A DNA stretch of 64,000 nucleotides from assembly GCA_963580285.1 (NCBI GenBank), contig OY757017.1, positions 110,083,245 to 110,147,244 of the forward strand, in the 5' to 3' direction. Of this stretch, positions 1 through 10,729 are shown in pieces. The notes beneath the pieces were generated by a model, which made no database searches, was not told the DNA's origin, and worked only from the letters and a program-made list of their open reading frames with translations. Position 1 is the stretch's first letter. Each line of letters opens with the position of its first letter. A program made the position numbers and the translations under genes. The DNA comes from Lucinisca nassula (lineage: Eukaryota; Mollusca; Bivalvia; Lucinida; Lucinidae).

Positions 1-134
1 CTTATGGCCTTCCTTTGTTTAGGTTTCCATTATGGTCTGGTCGCTTAATGTTTGTGTTTCTTTCCCTTTGGTGTCTTTGATGGGTGGAGTAAGTTAATTT
101 TATCGATTCCTGATCTTTGTTTTGCTTCTACTTT
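1..134 (+). mobile_element. PLE 3' tail fragment
   Basis: Last ~134 bases of the PLE 3' tail found about 28 times in this window. It ends in the shared terminal motif GATCTTTGTTTT.CTTCTACTT (type I tail). The 5' side is cut by the window edge. Confidence 0.8.
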
Positions 135-404
135 ATGTAGGAAAATATCTTTAAAAAATCTTCTCTTCTGAAACCGCTAGGCCCAGTACGTTCATATTTG
201 GTGTGTAGCTTCATCTAGTGGACCTTTGCCAAGATTGTTCAAATTATAGCTGTGTTGATATTTGGTATGAATGTTCACCTTTTTAGACCTCCCTCAACAT
301 TGTGCACATTATAGCCCAGGGGGCAATAATAGCCCACCACGGGGCCCACTTATTACTCTATGGATCAGGTGAGCGATCCAGGGCCATTTTGGCCCTCTTG
401 TTTC
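135..404 (-). mobile_element. Short satellite-cored element
   Basis: Read on the minus strand this begins with the CAAGAGGGCC...GGCCCTGGATCGCTCACC head (about 367-404) and carries about one and a half units of the satellite seen at 20232-22183 (phrases such as CAATCTTGG, GGTCCACTAGATGAAGC). It is a minimal copy of that family, abutting the PLE tail on the left and a SINE on the right. Confidence 0.65.
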
Positions 405-409
405 CTTGA

Positions 410-620
410 AACTTTGTTTTGATTAATTTTTTGTTTTAGTTGAAGTTTAACGTCCCCGTCAACACTGTATAGGTCATTTTGGAGACGCTGCTTCCAATTT
501 TGTGGGACCTTTACCCGACATTGGGATGAAGTAACATCTAAAGCCCTGTCGCTCAAGAAACCAATATGGTTTATAATCATGAACGGGCAGACTCGCACCG
601 CTTTGCCGGGGCAGGCTTAG
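410..620 (-). mobile_element. SINE-like repeat (GACGTTAAAC tail family)
   Basis: Minus-strand copy of a ~300 bp repeat that begins near GCCCCGATGGGCGGGGC and ends GGGACGTTAAACYTCAAA followed by CAAA repeats. Other copies lie at 16377-16666, 31704-31995, 32715-32880, 35965-36250, 39020-39088 and 56304-56600. The right end runs directly into a PLE tail. Confidence 0.7.
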
Positions 621-1191
621 GAGTCTAACTGTTGGTTTTCTTTTGCTCCAGCATTTCAGTGGTTTCTTGCTGTCGAGTCCTCACCGGCATCGGAGTCTAA
701 CTGTTGGTTTTCTTTTGCTCCAGCATTTCAGTGGTTTCTTGCTGTCGAGTCCTCACCGTTGTTTCACCTCTGTGGTTCTTTGATTTTTTGTGTTCACGGA
801 GATGTTGCACTGATGGGTTAGGAGGCCTTTATGCAGACTGAGCAAATTATTTGTCTAAATCGCGACGGAAGTAAGGGCGAGGATTGTGGCCACGTAAACT
901 CGATTTAAGCCCCCCAGTGGAAATCTTTCAACTGACCGTTCCAAGGCGGTTCTTCTGTGGCGGTTTATTTATGTTGTTGTTTGTTACTTACTGTGTGTAT
1001 CACTTGTGTCTTTTTATTTTGGATGGCCATATGGCCATTTTGTGGGAAAGTAACTGTCCTTATGGCCTTCCTTTGTTTAGGTTTCCATTATGGTCTGGTC
1101 GCTTAATGTTTGTGTTTCTTTCCCTTTGGTGTCTTTGATGGGTGGAGTTAGTAAATTGTATCGATTCCTGATCTTTGTTTTAGTTCTACTT
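621..1191 (+). mobile_element. PLE 3' tail with 72-bp duplication
   Basis: Plus-strand PLE 3' tail, type I. The first ~66 bases (from GAGTCTAACTG) occur twice with a period of 72 (621 and 693). It carries the CTGATG motif at 810 and ends at TTCTACTT 1191. The next bases belong to a SINE in a junction repeated at 22330. Confidence 0.8.
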
Positions 1192-1302
1192 AGATCCTCT
1201 AAGCAGTTTACCAGTACCCGTTTTCGGTCGGTTTCAGCTCTGCGTGGAAGCATCATGCAGCCCATCTATTTCTACAAACCCCGATGGACGGGAACCGTGT
1301 TT
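1192..1302 (-). mobile_element. SINE fragment fused to PLE tail
   Basis: Begins AGATCCTCTAAGC and runs to the CCCCGATGGACGGG end of the GACGTTAAAC SINE family, minus orientation. The same SINE breakpoint is joined to the same PLE 3' end at 22330/22331, so this is a chimeric unit and not an independent insertion. Confidence 0.65.
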
Positions 1303-1788
1303 TGATTCATACCAACTGGCACAGATGTATCATTGAGCCATGATTACAAGTTGGTTCCAGTCGGGTACCATTGATGTCATTTCTAAGGTCATCAAAGTTC
1401 AATAATCTTAAACATGTTTGCACAATATTGTGATAAATCTCAGTGGACGAAATTCAACTTAACTGACATAGATATGTCACAAAGACAGAACAGTTGTGAT
1501 GACTCTACTCTTACAGGATTATGGTGACCTTGTTCTGAAGACCACAACAAAGTGTACGATGTCAAAGTTCAGTCGCACCTTATAAATGAGCTCAAGGTCA
1601 CCTAAAACTAATAAACATTATAGTATATTCATGTAAATTCCAAAATAATTCAAAAAGGCCTGTTTCAGACATTGCTTATGTAAGTAACAATAATGTAAAA
1701 GTAATCTTTATAAGATAGCTACTGCAAATTTTACTTACAAAAGTGCTTCTATGCAATGAACAACCGACAGCACAAGAGTACGGGTAAA
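1303..1788. other. Unassigned intergenic or intronic DNA
   Basis: AT-rich. I see no open exon, repeat family shared with the rest of the window, or RNA gene here. Confidence 0.5.
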
Positions 1789-4258
1789 CAGAAGTGACCA
1801 GGAATCAATAAAATGAACCCACAGCTCCCATTAGAGACAAACAAGGGGACGAAACACAACATGAAACATTAGACCCTAATGGAAACATCAAAAGCGGAAA
1901 GCCGAAAGGACAGTTACTTTCCCACAAAATGGCCTATTGGCTATCCAAAACAAAATAATATAAGCGATACAAACATCAAAGACAAACCATAATAAAAATA
2001 AACCGCGACAGAAGAACTGCCTTGGAACCGTCAGTGAAACGAATTCCACTGGGGGCTTAAATCGGTTTTACGTGGCCACATTCCTCGCCCTTACTTCCGT
2101 CGCGATTTAGACAAATTATCAGTGCAACATCTCCGGGAACACGAAAAAAATCAAACAACCACAGAGATGAAACAACAGTGAGGACTCAACAGCAAAAAAA
2201 ACACTGAAATGCCGAAACAAACGAAAACCAACAGTTAGACTCCGATGAGCCCAACCAGAGAGAGAACATCAGGCACCAACCAAAATTACATTGAATTAGA
2301 TGTCTCTAAATCTTAGTAAGCCTTTACGCTGGAACCGTCATAGAGTCTGAGGCCTGACCCACCAGCGTGCAATTAAAGAGTGAAGCAAAGTTGTCAACCG
2401 TGATTGGATTATCTACCATGCATGCAGTCTATCGAATAAAATTTATGTTGTACCCAATATTTTTATATCCAAAATGATTTTACGAAATTATGTGCTGACG
2501 TCATTGCGGTTATATATTTTTCTGAGTTCAAATACTAAGTCACCATAAAATTCGGGTTCCGATAGACCTTGCGCAGAAGAGATTTAAGTCCAATATTGAA
2601 TTTTGAAATTAAATCAGAATGACGTCTTAAAAATTTTGAAGTGGCTTTGCGTAGTTTATGGTACCGATAACCCTGCTTAAGAAGCTTAGCAATTAACAAT
2701 TTATTACGAGTGTTGAAGTCAGTAACATGACTACAAACTCTGGCAAATCGAATAAATTGCGAAATATAAACGCCATAGGATGCCGCACATGAGAAATATT
2801 ACTATCCAAAAACGGAAAATTTACAATCTCAAAATCAAAATCATCGCGCTTATCATAAATTTTGCAAGAAACAAACCCAACTACAATAGATAGATGTACA
2901 TGTAAAACAGAACCTCGGTATCAGAAGAATTTCCTTTATTTAACTGAAGTTCTGTGGGGTAAATTTGACTGATCAAGCCATCTGAATAGGTATTTTATCT
3001 ATATATAGCTTCAATGACTTCATATTTGTTTTCAGCAGAAAGGGACAGCATGAAGCCTCGCTCACCACAAAACAAAAAAAAACAGATCAGCCACAAAGGT
3101 TACGCAATTAGTACCCATGGGAATACCCACAGCATGTCTAAATAACTTAGTACCAAATCTTATGTAAATATTATCAAGTAGAAAGGTGAGAGCTTCACAA
3201 ACTTTCTGACATGACTATAAACTATCATTTTTATGCCCTTCAGAAGTGAAAAAAGCAGTTCTTACATTGCATGCAAGAAAGAGTGAGTCTTCGCTATGAA
3301 ATGTCCATTCAATTAAATCATTAAGTTTTCAGTTTATAAGATTATGAGGAAGTGTAGTGTAAAGGGTGGAAAACATAGGTAGACAGACTTGGAGCGCGAA
3401 AACGTCTGGATTTCAATTTATTTAAAACTGCATTAGAGTTTTATAGACCAAAATAGATTTTTACCTGATCTTTCGAAGACTTTGTCGCAATATTTTATCA
3501 CTTTTTTTTAATGGCAGTTAAACGTGAAGTTAATTATTTAGAGAGTTCGGCGGTGGTACAAGAGCTTGAATTTGCAATAAACCGTTCTTTGTATGGTTTT
3601 TATGAAATTTAGGTAACCAATATAATGTAGGAAGCTTGTCTTGGCCTTCTGTAACACAGGCAGCAAACTTGGTGGCTGAATGTCAAATGGGATCCTCAAC
3701 TAAAGCCCTCTCTACAACTGAAGGCTGCAGTTCATAGGCCTTAGTACCACTAAGTTCTTGCTGATGAGTGTTAACATAGTGAAGCCGTCAAACAACGACC
3801 ACATTGTTAGCGGCCTTATCAGCTGGAGCCAAAACAAACTTCTTATGAAATTCTTGAATACCTAGTTTAAGGTGACGTAAAGATGTCTTAGGTTTAGGAG
3901 GTTATAAGTTGGTATTTTGAGAAAAAAAACGAAATGCGTTTATTCACAAATTTCAGAATGCTAAGTTCCCATTCTTTAAGAGCCTTATGCTCAACATACT
4001 CTCGTTAACACTATCGATTACCAAATTCATTCAAGGCAGTAGCGATTTCATCTCTACATTTATTTCAATCAATTTTAGATGGAAATCGATATTCGGTCCT
4101 TTAGAAATCATATTACGTATCCTAGAATCAGGAATAATTTTAAATTGCCAGTAATAATATGACCAGCGGCAGGATAGCAATACAATCACAGGTATCAGGA
4201 GTGTTAGTGTCAATACCAAGATCATAACAAGTTTATTGAAATTAAAAGTGATAGAGCA

Positions 4259-5137
4259 AAGCCTTTTCAAAATTTTATAGACGCCATTCTGATTTAATTT
4301 CAAAATTCAATATTGGACTTAAATCTCTTCTGCAACAAGGTCTATCGGAACCCGAATTTTATGGTGACTTAGCATATAAATTCAGAAAAATATATAACCG
4401 CAATGACTTCAGCACCCAATTTCGTAAAATCATTCTTCGATATAAAAAGATTGGGTACAACATGGATATTATACGACAGACTGCATGCATGGTAGTTAAC
4501 CCAATCACGGTTGGCAACTTTGCTTCCCTCTTTAATTGCACGCCGGTGGGTCAGGCCTCAGATTCTATGACGGCTCCAACGTAAAGGCTTATTGAAAATT
4601 AGAGAGATAATGTCGGTTGGTGCCTGATGCTCTGTCTCTGGTCGGGCTCATCGGAGTCTAACTGTTGGTTTTCTTTTGCTCCAGCATTTCAGTGGTTTCT
4701 TGCTGTCGAGTCCTCACCGTTGTCTCACCTCTGTGGTTCTTTGATTTTTGTGTTCACGGAGATGTTGCACTGATGAGTTAGGAGGCCTTCATGCGGACTG
4801 AACAAATTATTTGTCTAAATCGCGACGGAAGTAAGGGCGAGGATTGTGGCCACGTAAAATCGATTTAAGCCCCCCAGTGGAAATCTTCCACTGACCGTTC
4901 CAAGGCGGCTCTTCTGTGGCGATTTATTTATGTTGTTGTATGTTACTTACTGTGTCTTTTGGTTTTGGATGGCCATATGGCCATTTTGTGGGAAAGTAAC
5001 TGTCCTTATGGCCTTCCTTTGTTTAGGTTTCCATTATGGTCTGGTCGCTTAATGTTTGTATTTCTTTCCCTTTGGTGTCTTTTATGGGTGGAGTAAGTTA
5101 ATTGTATCAATTCCTGATCTTTGTTTTACTTCTACTT
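4259..5137 (+). mobile_element. 5'-truncated PLE (type I) inserted in the minus-strand PLE
   Basis: Starts inside the RT C-terminal coding region (KAFSKFYRRHSDL...), is open through the usual end ...GQASDSMTAPT and stop near 4580, then has the complete tail to TTCTACTT at 5137. The flanks are the two halves of the minus-strand PLE coding region, so it is a nested, antiparallel insertion. The tail has the CTGATGAG motif at 4770. Confidence 0.85.
4770..4815 (+). ncRNA. Hammerhead-like motif in PLE tail (degenerate, tentative)
   Basis: CTGATGAG is followed about 25 bases later by GA and a perfect ACAAAT-T-ATTTGT hairpin ending in GTC. This resembles a hammerhead core, stem III and cleavage site. 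GUUGC before the core can pair with GCGAC after the site. However one core A is missing, stem II is poor and stem I is not contiguous. The position is conserved in most full PLE tails. It may be a decayed ribozyme or chance. Confidence 0.25.
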
Positions 5138-5663
5138 ATTGTATTTATAGCAAATTATGGGTGTTTCAGTATTCTGAAAATAAGCAGGAATGGATGACAT
5201 CACCGAACTGTCACGGAAGATACTAGGTGAATCTATAAAATCTAAACCCTTATTAATGAAGGATATTTCGATGTAATGACGTTTGTGATTAATTTCAGAA
5301 GCGATGAAAGGACGAAGAGATTGCTGAGTATAACCTCTAGTTAAAATAGCAGCATCGTATAACTGAATAGAACTATCGTAGAATTTATTCGCCTCGGTGT
5401 CCAGAATCCGTAATACAGAAATGGGTGGAACAGCCTGGGTATCTGTAAAATTAATCAGTGCATTGGCTGTTCGCCTGATAGCTACGCAAATTCCAAAAAG
5501 GAGTGATTCTTGCCAGACTTGACAGACGCAGAGGCTGTTCTGAGTTTTTGCTGGCCACTTAGGTCTTCTTGTAGGTTTGATCATTGCTTTTACTTCTATT
5601 TTATAATGGCATAGTTAGATTTTAAACACACATTGGCGCTCTTGCCTGCTTTTGTCTTTAAAA

Positions 5664-6445
5664 TCTATCTATCTATCTATCTATCTCCCGTATAGTCAAA
5701 CCCCTCGCGGGGACATAGACTTTGACGCGCGTCAACCGCTAAGAAGGTTAAAAGTGTAGTAAAAGGATAAACGACAGAAAAGAAATGTTAAAAATAGATA
5801 AAAACAGGGCAAGAGTACTATGGTGAGACATGTTCAATCTGGCTTACAGCCAGACTGAACTCGAGGCCGGACAGGGTGACAACGTCAGGAGGCAAGGCAT
5901 TCCAATGGACAATAGTTCTGGGGAATTGAGTACATTGTGATAGTCTGTTTTTGTATGTATTTGGTGGAATGCCTGAGAATGAGAAGTTCTGGAGGGTCTA
6001 GAGAGAAGGGTCACGGAGTTAGGTATGGGGATGGCAACCTTGCTATGCAGAATGTTCTGGAATATAACAAGGCGTTGGTCAATGCGTCTGAGGTCAAGTC
6101 GTCGCATCTGTAGAGAATTTAGCATGTCAGTAACAGGGGAGGTCTGCCCGTAGTCCCGTTTGGTACAGCGAGCAGCTCTCCTCTGCACTGCTTCAAGTTT
6201 GTCCATGAGATTGCTTGTGTAGGGTGCCCAGACTGCAGAGCAGTATTCGAGTTGTGGTCTTACAAGAGTCTTATATGCTACTGATTCTAGCTGTTCAGAA
6301 ATGACTTTGATGTTTTGCCTTAGAAAGCCTAGTGTCTGGTTTGCCTTTTTTGTGATGTTTTCTATGTGTGCGTGCCAGGTGAGGTCTTTTATGAGTGTCA
6401 CACCTAAGTATTTGGCTGCATCTACAGTGTCCAGAGGAGTACTTT
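5664..6445 (-). mobile_element. 5'-truncated LINE, RT C-terminal end
   Basis: Minus-strand open stretch (about 6449 down to 5850) with motifs typical of the C-terminal part of non-LTR (Jockey/CR1/RTE-like) reverse transcriptases: KYLGVTL.....W..HI, LGFLRQN, AYKTLVRPQLEYCSAVW and LE.VQRRAARC. The 3' end is followed by a (TCTA)n tract on the minus strand (5664-5690), a usual microsatellite tail. The 5' end is truncated just after the catalytic region, so no active RT remains. The exact clade was not determined. Confidence 0.8.
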
Positions 6446-6449
6446 TCAT

Positions 6450-6999
6450 GCTCAAATAGTTTTTTTTTATTTTTGAAATTACATTTAACAACTTTACAAA
6501 ACATATAAATATGATAATAAAATACAAGCATATATGCACACCTACTGCTAAAATGTTCTAACAGATAGTTATACTATTTTGTAAAGTTCGTACATGTTAA
6601 TGTGAACAGCTTGATTGTGCATAACATACAATATGAAACATACTTTTGAAACAACAAAGATATGTTTTGACAATGTAATTCCGAAAATCGTTATTTAAAC
6701 AAAATAAAAAATAAAAAAATGAAAGAAAAAGTAATCGTATACATAATTTAAAGAAAGAAAAGGAGAAAAAGAAAAAGTTTTTCTCTTCTGCCTCAAGAGT
6801 TTAGAATGAATTGTTTAAAACATTTATCTATTATTTAAGGTCTACTAGATATTTTTATCTGTCTCATCTTACAATATCTAATTGACGTTAAGCAGTGAAA
6901 TATGAATTACACAAATTGATTTTATAAGCTTACTCATGTCCATTAAACACGAATGAAACAATTCTTGCAGTTGAAAATCTGTATTGGGTTAACACTCAC
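6450..6999. other. AT-rich intron stretch
   Basis: Runs of A/T and purine-rich AAAGAAAGAAAAG; no gene seen. It lies downstream of the last host exon detected and may be intron or 3' flank. Confidence 0.4.
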
Positions 7000-7179
7000 C
7001 AATTTTCTTACAGGGGATTTGGTTGTCCCAGGACCCTCTGTCACATATCAAAGTCGCAGTTACAGTTGTAACAGTTGGAGAATAACCACGAACACAACTA
7101 TATTCACATGTGGCTCCGTTTGCATAACTACAGTTTGCATTAAATAGCACAGTGTCAGCTGCTGTTGGACACCTCTCGT
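7000..7179 (-). CDS. Host gene exon 7: second CCP/sushi domain
   Basis: A 180-bp exon in the minus sense. The acceptor is TTTATTTTTAG before ACGAGAGG; the donor is CAAAATTG then GTGAGTG. Phase is 1-1, the rule for CCP exons. It encodes one CCP (complement control/sushi) module starting DERCPTAADT and ending DNQIPCKKI. It has the C...W..PC signature (ICDRGSWDNQIPC) and six cysteines instead of the usual four, the extra pair sitting as C-SYANGAT-C. CCP modules act in extracellular binding, adhesion or complement-like recognition. Exon 6 is 5.4 kb upstream and joins in frame. The open phase at the donor means further exons exist, possibly beyond the left edge. Confidence 0.88.
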
Positions 7180-8172
7180 CTAAAAATAAAGACACATAAT
7201 ACTGTAACAGTGAAACGGCTCAAACACCTTTTGGACAATGGGGCTTTTATACGAGCGGTCATTTCATACGAAATTTATGGAACGAGCCTGGCAAGTGTTT
7301 CATAGAGAGTGTGCGTGTGTTAAAAGGTTTACGTACTACCAATAGCTACGATCGCAAATAGACGGGACCCAGGTTTAAAGACAGATACGAAAGTCTGGAT
7401 AAGCTTTCGGATGATCCTTTAAACCGAGGTCCCGTCTAAATAAATTCCGCATGAATGACACTAGTGTAAGAGTCTGTTTTATCATACATCCATTTTAAAT
7501 CGGATTTTATAGCTGAAGAAGTTCAAAAGAAAACAGAGCTGTCACGGACGGTTGCATGTCGTTACGCGCCAGTAACCATGTGATTCAACATTTTTGTTTT
7601 ATAAAATGCAGTTATTCGCTAAATGACAGCACGGTATTGTGGTAAAATGGAATTTCTTCGAGATAGGGTCAATTTGAGCAATGAGGGTTAATCAAAGTGT
7701 AAGTTCAATAGGCAAAATAGGAGTGATTTAGATGTATCTTTTCAATTCTATAAAAAAATAATGGTATGCGGCGTTCACTCATTAGAATTGCCACATTTTG
7801 ATTAGTACACAAAGCATACATTGTTCATGACACGTTATCCTAAATATATACGGGAACACATCGGGGACTAGGGAAAGAGTTTAAATAAGAAATGGTAAAG
7901 GTGTCATTAGCGTTCGTTTCACAGAAGCTGTCCAACAACTGTCCCGGTCGTACGAATTTGGCTTGACATCGTAAAAGCCACATACTGGGAAACACTTAAA
8001 TTTAGCAAAAATTGGCGGTTTTTAAGAGTGGACCTTTTCGCGGATTATTATTTTTGGCGGATTTTCAAATTCCGCAATAAAACAAAATCTGCATTTCTGA
8101 CGTAGCCCTGTGTATCTTGACATTGTGATTTTTAAGTCATACAATGTGAGTTTTTTTTTTAGTCTTCAAAAA
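7180..8172. other. Intron DNA with one hairpin
   Basis: No coding signal. The only structure seen is the inverted repeat at 7360-7437. Confidence 0.5.
7360..7437. repeat. Inverted repeat, ~21-bp arms
   Basis: GACGGGACC.AGGTTTAAAG at 7361-7380 faces CTTTAAACC.AGGTCCCGTC at 7417-7436, one mismatch, around a loop of about 36 bases. The right arm matches the conserved 3' domain of molluscan tRNA-derived SINEs (compare 46213-46372), so this is probably a pair of inverted SINE ends. Confidence 0.7.
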
Positions 8173-8358
8173 TTTTTCACTCATATCGAGCCAATCAGAG
8201 ATGGGCGAAAACCGGAGTGCCCGGAGAAAAACTACCTGACTTTCCCTTGCAGAACTTGGCATTTCACATGTGACCCGAGCCAGGCTCGAACCCACAGCGG
8301 TGAGAGACCTAATGATTAAGAGTCAGCGCTCTTATCCACCAGGCCACGGAGGCTCATT
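8173..8358 (-). mobile_element. tRNA-derived SINE
   Basis: Minus strand: GAGCCTCCGTGGCCTGGTGGATAAGAGC with A- and B-box-like segments (GGTTCGAGCC near 8290), followed by a conserved body (GGTCACATGTGA, CCGGGCACTCCGGTTTTCGCC). Same family at 10431-10622, 26326-26464, 30325-30478, 36287-36488 and a fragment at 11107-11160. Confidence 0.75.
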
Positions 8359-8571
8359 ACAATGTAATTTCAATTGGTTTTCACTACGCATCGCTCTTGT
8401 TGTGTGAGTGAATACAAATCAGATCTTGTGTTATTCAATTTCTTAATGAAATAGGTTTGAGTTATAATTAGATAACTTCTTTTTGCATTTACGCCTTTCC
8501 CTACTCTCCAAAATCGGGCTATTGGCTAGGTTTACACACAGGCAAAGCTGGCAGTCAGTTTATTAAATATA

Positions 8572-9897
8572 CGAGGACTGTTCAAATATGAATGCAAGAT
8601 GCACTGATGCGAAAATCACCTGGAAATAAATATCAAATCGTAGAAAAACATTTTACCTATACATTGATACCAAAGCTGTTAAAATCCGTGCATTTTAGCC
8701 ATGTATATCGTTCGATTAACACTGTCTACTCTTGTATACTAAAACAAAACATGGTTGGAAGAAGGGCAGAGTACGCCGTTGAAATACGGTCCTATATTAA
8801 GAATCGTTGTATTCTTGGTATACGGTGCAAAGACATTTTTGATGAAATATGTTCGGTTTATGGGCATAATGAAATGTCTTTTCCGACAGTTTTTTGTTGG
8901 TGTAAGAAATTCAGCTGTGGGCTAGGCTCAACAGAAAATACACCACATGATCATCGGCTGAAAAAAGCAACATCTGCTAAGATGGTTGCTAGAGTGAAAG
9001 ATATAGTTGCTACCGATGCACGATACACCACTAGGCAAATAGCTAGTATGGTTGGCATCTCATAAGGAGCAGCTCATACAATTCTGAAACGGGATTTGAA
9101 AATGAGAAAGATCTGTGCTAGATGGATTCCCCATCTGTTGACAGATGAGCAGAAAAAGACACGCGTTCAGTGCGCCAAGAAATTGCTTAAAAAGTTTCCA
9201 AATTACAATGCACGGTCTTTCGCTAATGTCGTCACAGGTGACGAACCTTGGGTTCACTTTTTGAGCCAAAACGAAAGATTCAGAACAAAATATGGGCAAC
9301 AAAGTATTGCAAAAGACCATGCATTGCAAAGCGGACATGAGCTTCAAGAAGGTAATACATGCCATATTCTTTTCAAATCAGGACCCTGCTTTTCAGGTTG
9401 CTGTGCCTAAAGGCAAATCTGTAAATGCGAAGTTTTACAAGAATAAAGTTCTTCTAAAATTGAAGAAATATTTAAAAGAACGAAGACCCGCAACTGGTTT
9501 GGCCAATGTCAGATTGCTACATGACAATGCGTCATCGCACAAGGCGTTCATTGTGCAAGACTATGTGAAGCAGGAAAAGGTTGTTGAACTCCCTCACCTC
9601 CTGTATTCCCCATACCCTGTCCCGTGTAACTTTTTTTTTGTTCCCGCGGCTGAAAAAAATACCTTTCTGGTCGAAAATTTGTACAGCGCAAACACCTCGG
9701 TTCTGCAAATTTCCAGTGCCTTCATAGTATACCTCGAAAAGACTACCAAAATGCATTCAATGATTGGATCAGAAGACTGAAAGTTTGTATATCTGTTAAA
9801 GGGGAATACTTGTAGGGGACAAAATAAATTTTTCATCGAAATCTATCACGGAATCATCTTTATGTGCTTAGTTGCATTCATATTTGAACAGTCCTCG
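8572..9897 (+). mobile_element. Mariner element with intact terminal inverted repeats
   Basis: A 1326-bp element flanked by TA (8570-8571 and 9898-9899). Its 26-bp ends are perfect inverted repeats (CGAGGACTGTTCAAATATG... at 8572-8597, its complement at 9872-9897). It contains one transposase gene in the plus sense. It sits in the intron between host exons 7 and 6, opposite to the host gene. Confidence 0.93.
8592..9780 (+). pseudogene. Mariner transposase, inactive
   Basis: Mariner (D,D34D) transposase that would cut and paste the element at TA sites. The N-terminal helix-turn-helix half is open at 8592-9062 (RCKDIFDEICSVYG, RYTTRQIASMVGIS). A TAA at 9063 interrupts it, reading resumes to about 9360 (ICARWIPHLLTDEQKK, VVTGDEPWVHF), then a frameshift leads to a second frame to 9780 (VRLLHDNASSHKA, LLYSPYPVPCNFFFVP). 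The first two catalytic aspartates are present (codons near 9240 and 9523). The third, 34 residues on at 9628, reads Asn where Asp is expected. The copy is therefore dead three ways, yet its ends could still be mobilised in trans. Confidence 0.92.
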
Positions 9898-10025
9898 TAC
9901 ATGCAATATTTGACAATATAACAGGATGTATTTGCTTTTATTTAGCCCTGTTGGGTACGTTAAATTGCAAGTTAAGCAAAGAGAAAGACTTGATAAAGCA
10001 TTTTTTACTCTTGATGATTGAAAAA

Positions 10026-10302
10026 ACTCTGAAATCTTCCACTGACCGTTCCAAGGCGGCTCTTCTGTGGCGATTTATTTATGTTGTTGTTTGTTACTTA
10101 CTGTGTGTATCACTTGTGTCTTTTAATTTTGGATGGCCATATGGCCATTTTGTGGGAAAGTAACTGTCCATATGGCCTTCCTTTGTTTAGGTTTCCATTA
10201 TGGTCTGGTCGCTTAATGTTTGTATTTCTTTCCCTTTGGTGTCTTTTATGGATGGAGTAAGTTAATTGTATCAATTCCTGAACTTTGTTTTACTTCTACT
10301 TT
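10026..10302 (+). mobile_element. PLE 3' tail, truncated
   Basis: Plus-strand type I tail starting at GAAATCTTCCACTGACCG and ending CTTCTACTT at 10302. It continues without a gap into a hammerhead-retrozyme monomer (TTATCCTTTGGAAGC). The same junction recurs, minus strand, at 28582. Confidence 0.85.
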
Positions 10303-10430
10303 TATCCTTTGGAAGCATGGAATACACCACAAAACTGAAAAATATGGAGTGTACATGTTTTCTGGGCCGGACTAGACATTCACACGCATCATCCTTTTTT
10401 TTTTTCTTTTTTTTTTTTTTGGTTTTGGTT

Positions 10431-10622
10431 TTACGGCCGTTTCAAGATTATTTCACTCATATCGAGCCGATCGTTAATCACAGGTAGGCGAAAACCGGAG
10501 TACCCGGAGAAAAACCACCTGACCTTCCGTTGCAGAACTTGGCGTCTCACAGATGGCCCGAGCGAGGCTCAAACCACAGCGGTGAGATTCAGCGCTCTTA
10601 ACCACTAGGCCACTGAGGCCCG
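10431..10622 (-). mobile_element. tRNA-derived SINE in array A
   Basis: Same family as 8173-8358 (CCGGAGTACCCGGAGAAAAA body, tRNA-like head near 10560-10620 in the minus sense), preceded by a T-rich tract at 10396-10421. It interrupts the first retrozyme monomer. Confidence 0.75.
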
Positions 10623-10729
10623 TCATCACATCAGCGGTAGTGACGTTAACTATGTTCTATAAAAGGGTTATCCTTTGGAAGCAAGGAATACACCACAAAA
10701 CTGGAAAATATGGCACGTACATGTTTTCT

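Larger units (their letters stand above)
1789..5640 (-). mobile_element. Near full-length Penelope-like element, type II tail, interrupted
   Basis: Minus-strand PLE. The 3' tail spans 1789-2325, the reverse-transcriptase region about 2325-3560, the N-terminal part 3560-4258, and after a foreign insertion (4259-5137) the 5' part 5141-5640. PLE-type RT hallmarks can be read on the minus strand: PADKAANNVVVV near 3795-3840, LPKFHK near 3600-3640, FSTLYTTLPH near 3340-3370 and GIPMGTNC near 3100-3135. Upstream, a stretch containing SIPAYFQNTETPIICYKYN is read at 5148-5210. Many stops and frameshifts show a dead copy. No GIY-YIG endonuclease is visible. The type II tail resembles the copies at 23588 and 57966. 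PLE assignment comes from RT motifs; a relative of the group is possible. Confidence 0.8.

Noticed and set aside
884..1138. 84-codon open stretch repeated at 41429-41683 and elsewhere
   Set aside because: It lies in the PLE 3' tail, occurs only because the tail is repeated, and most tail copies do not keep the frame.
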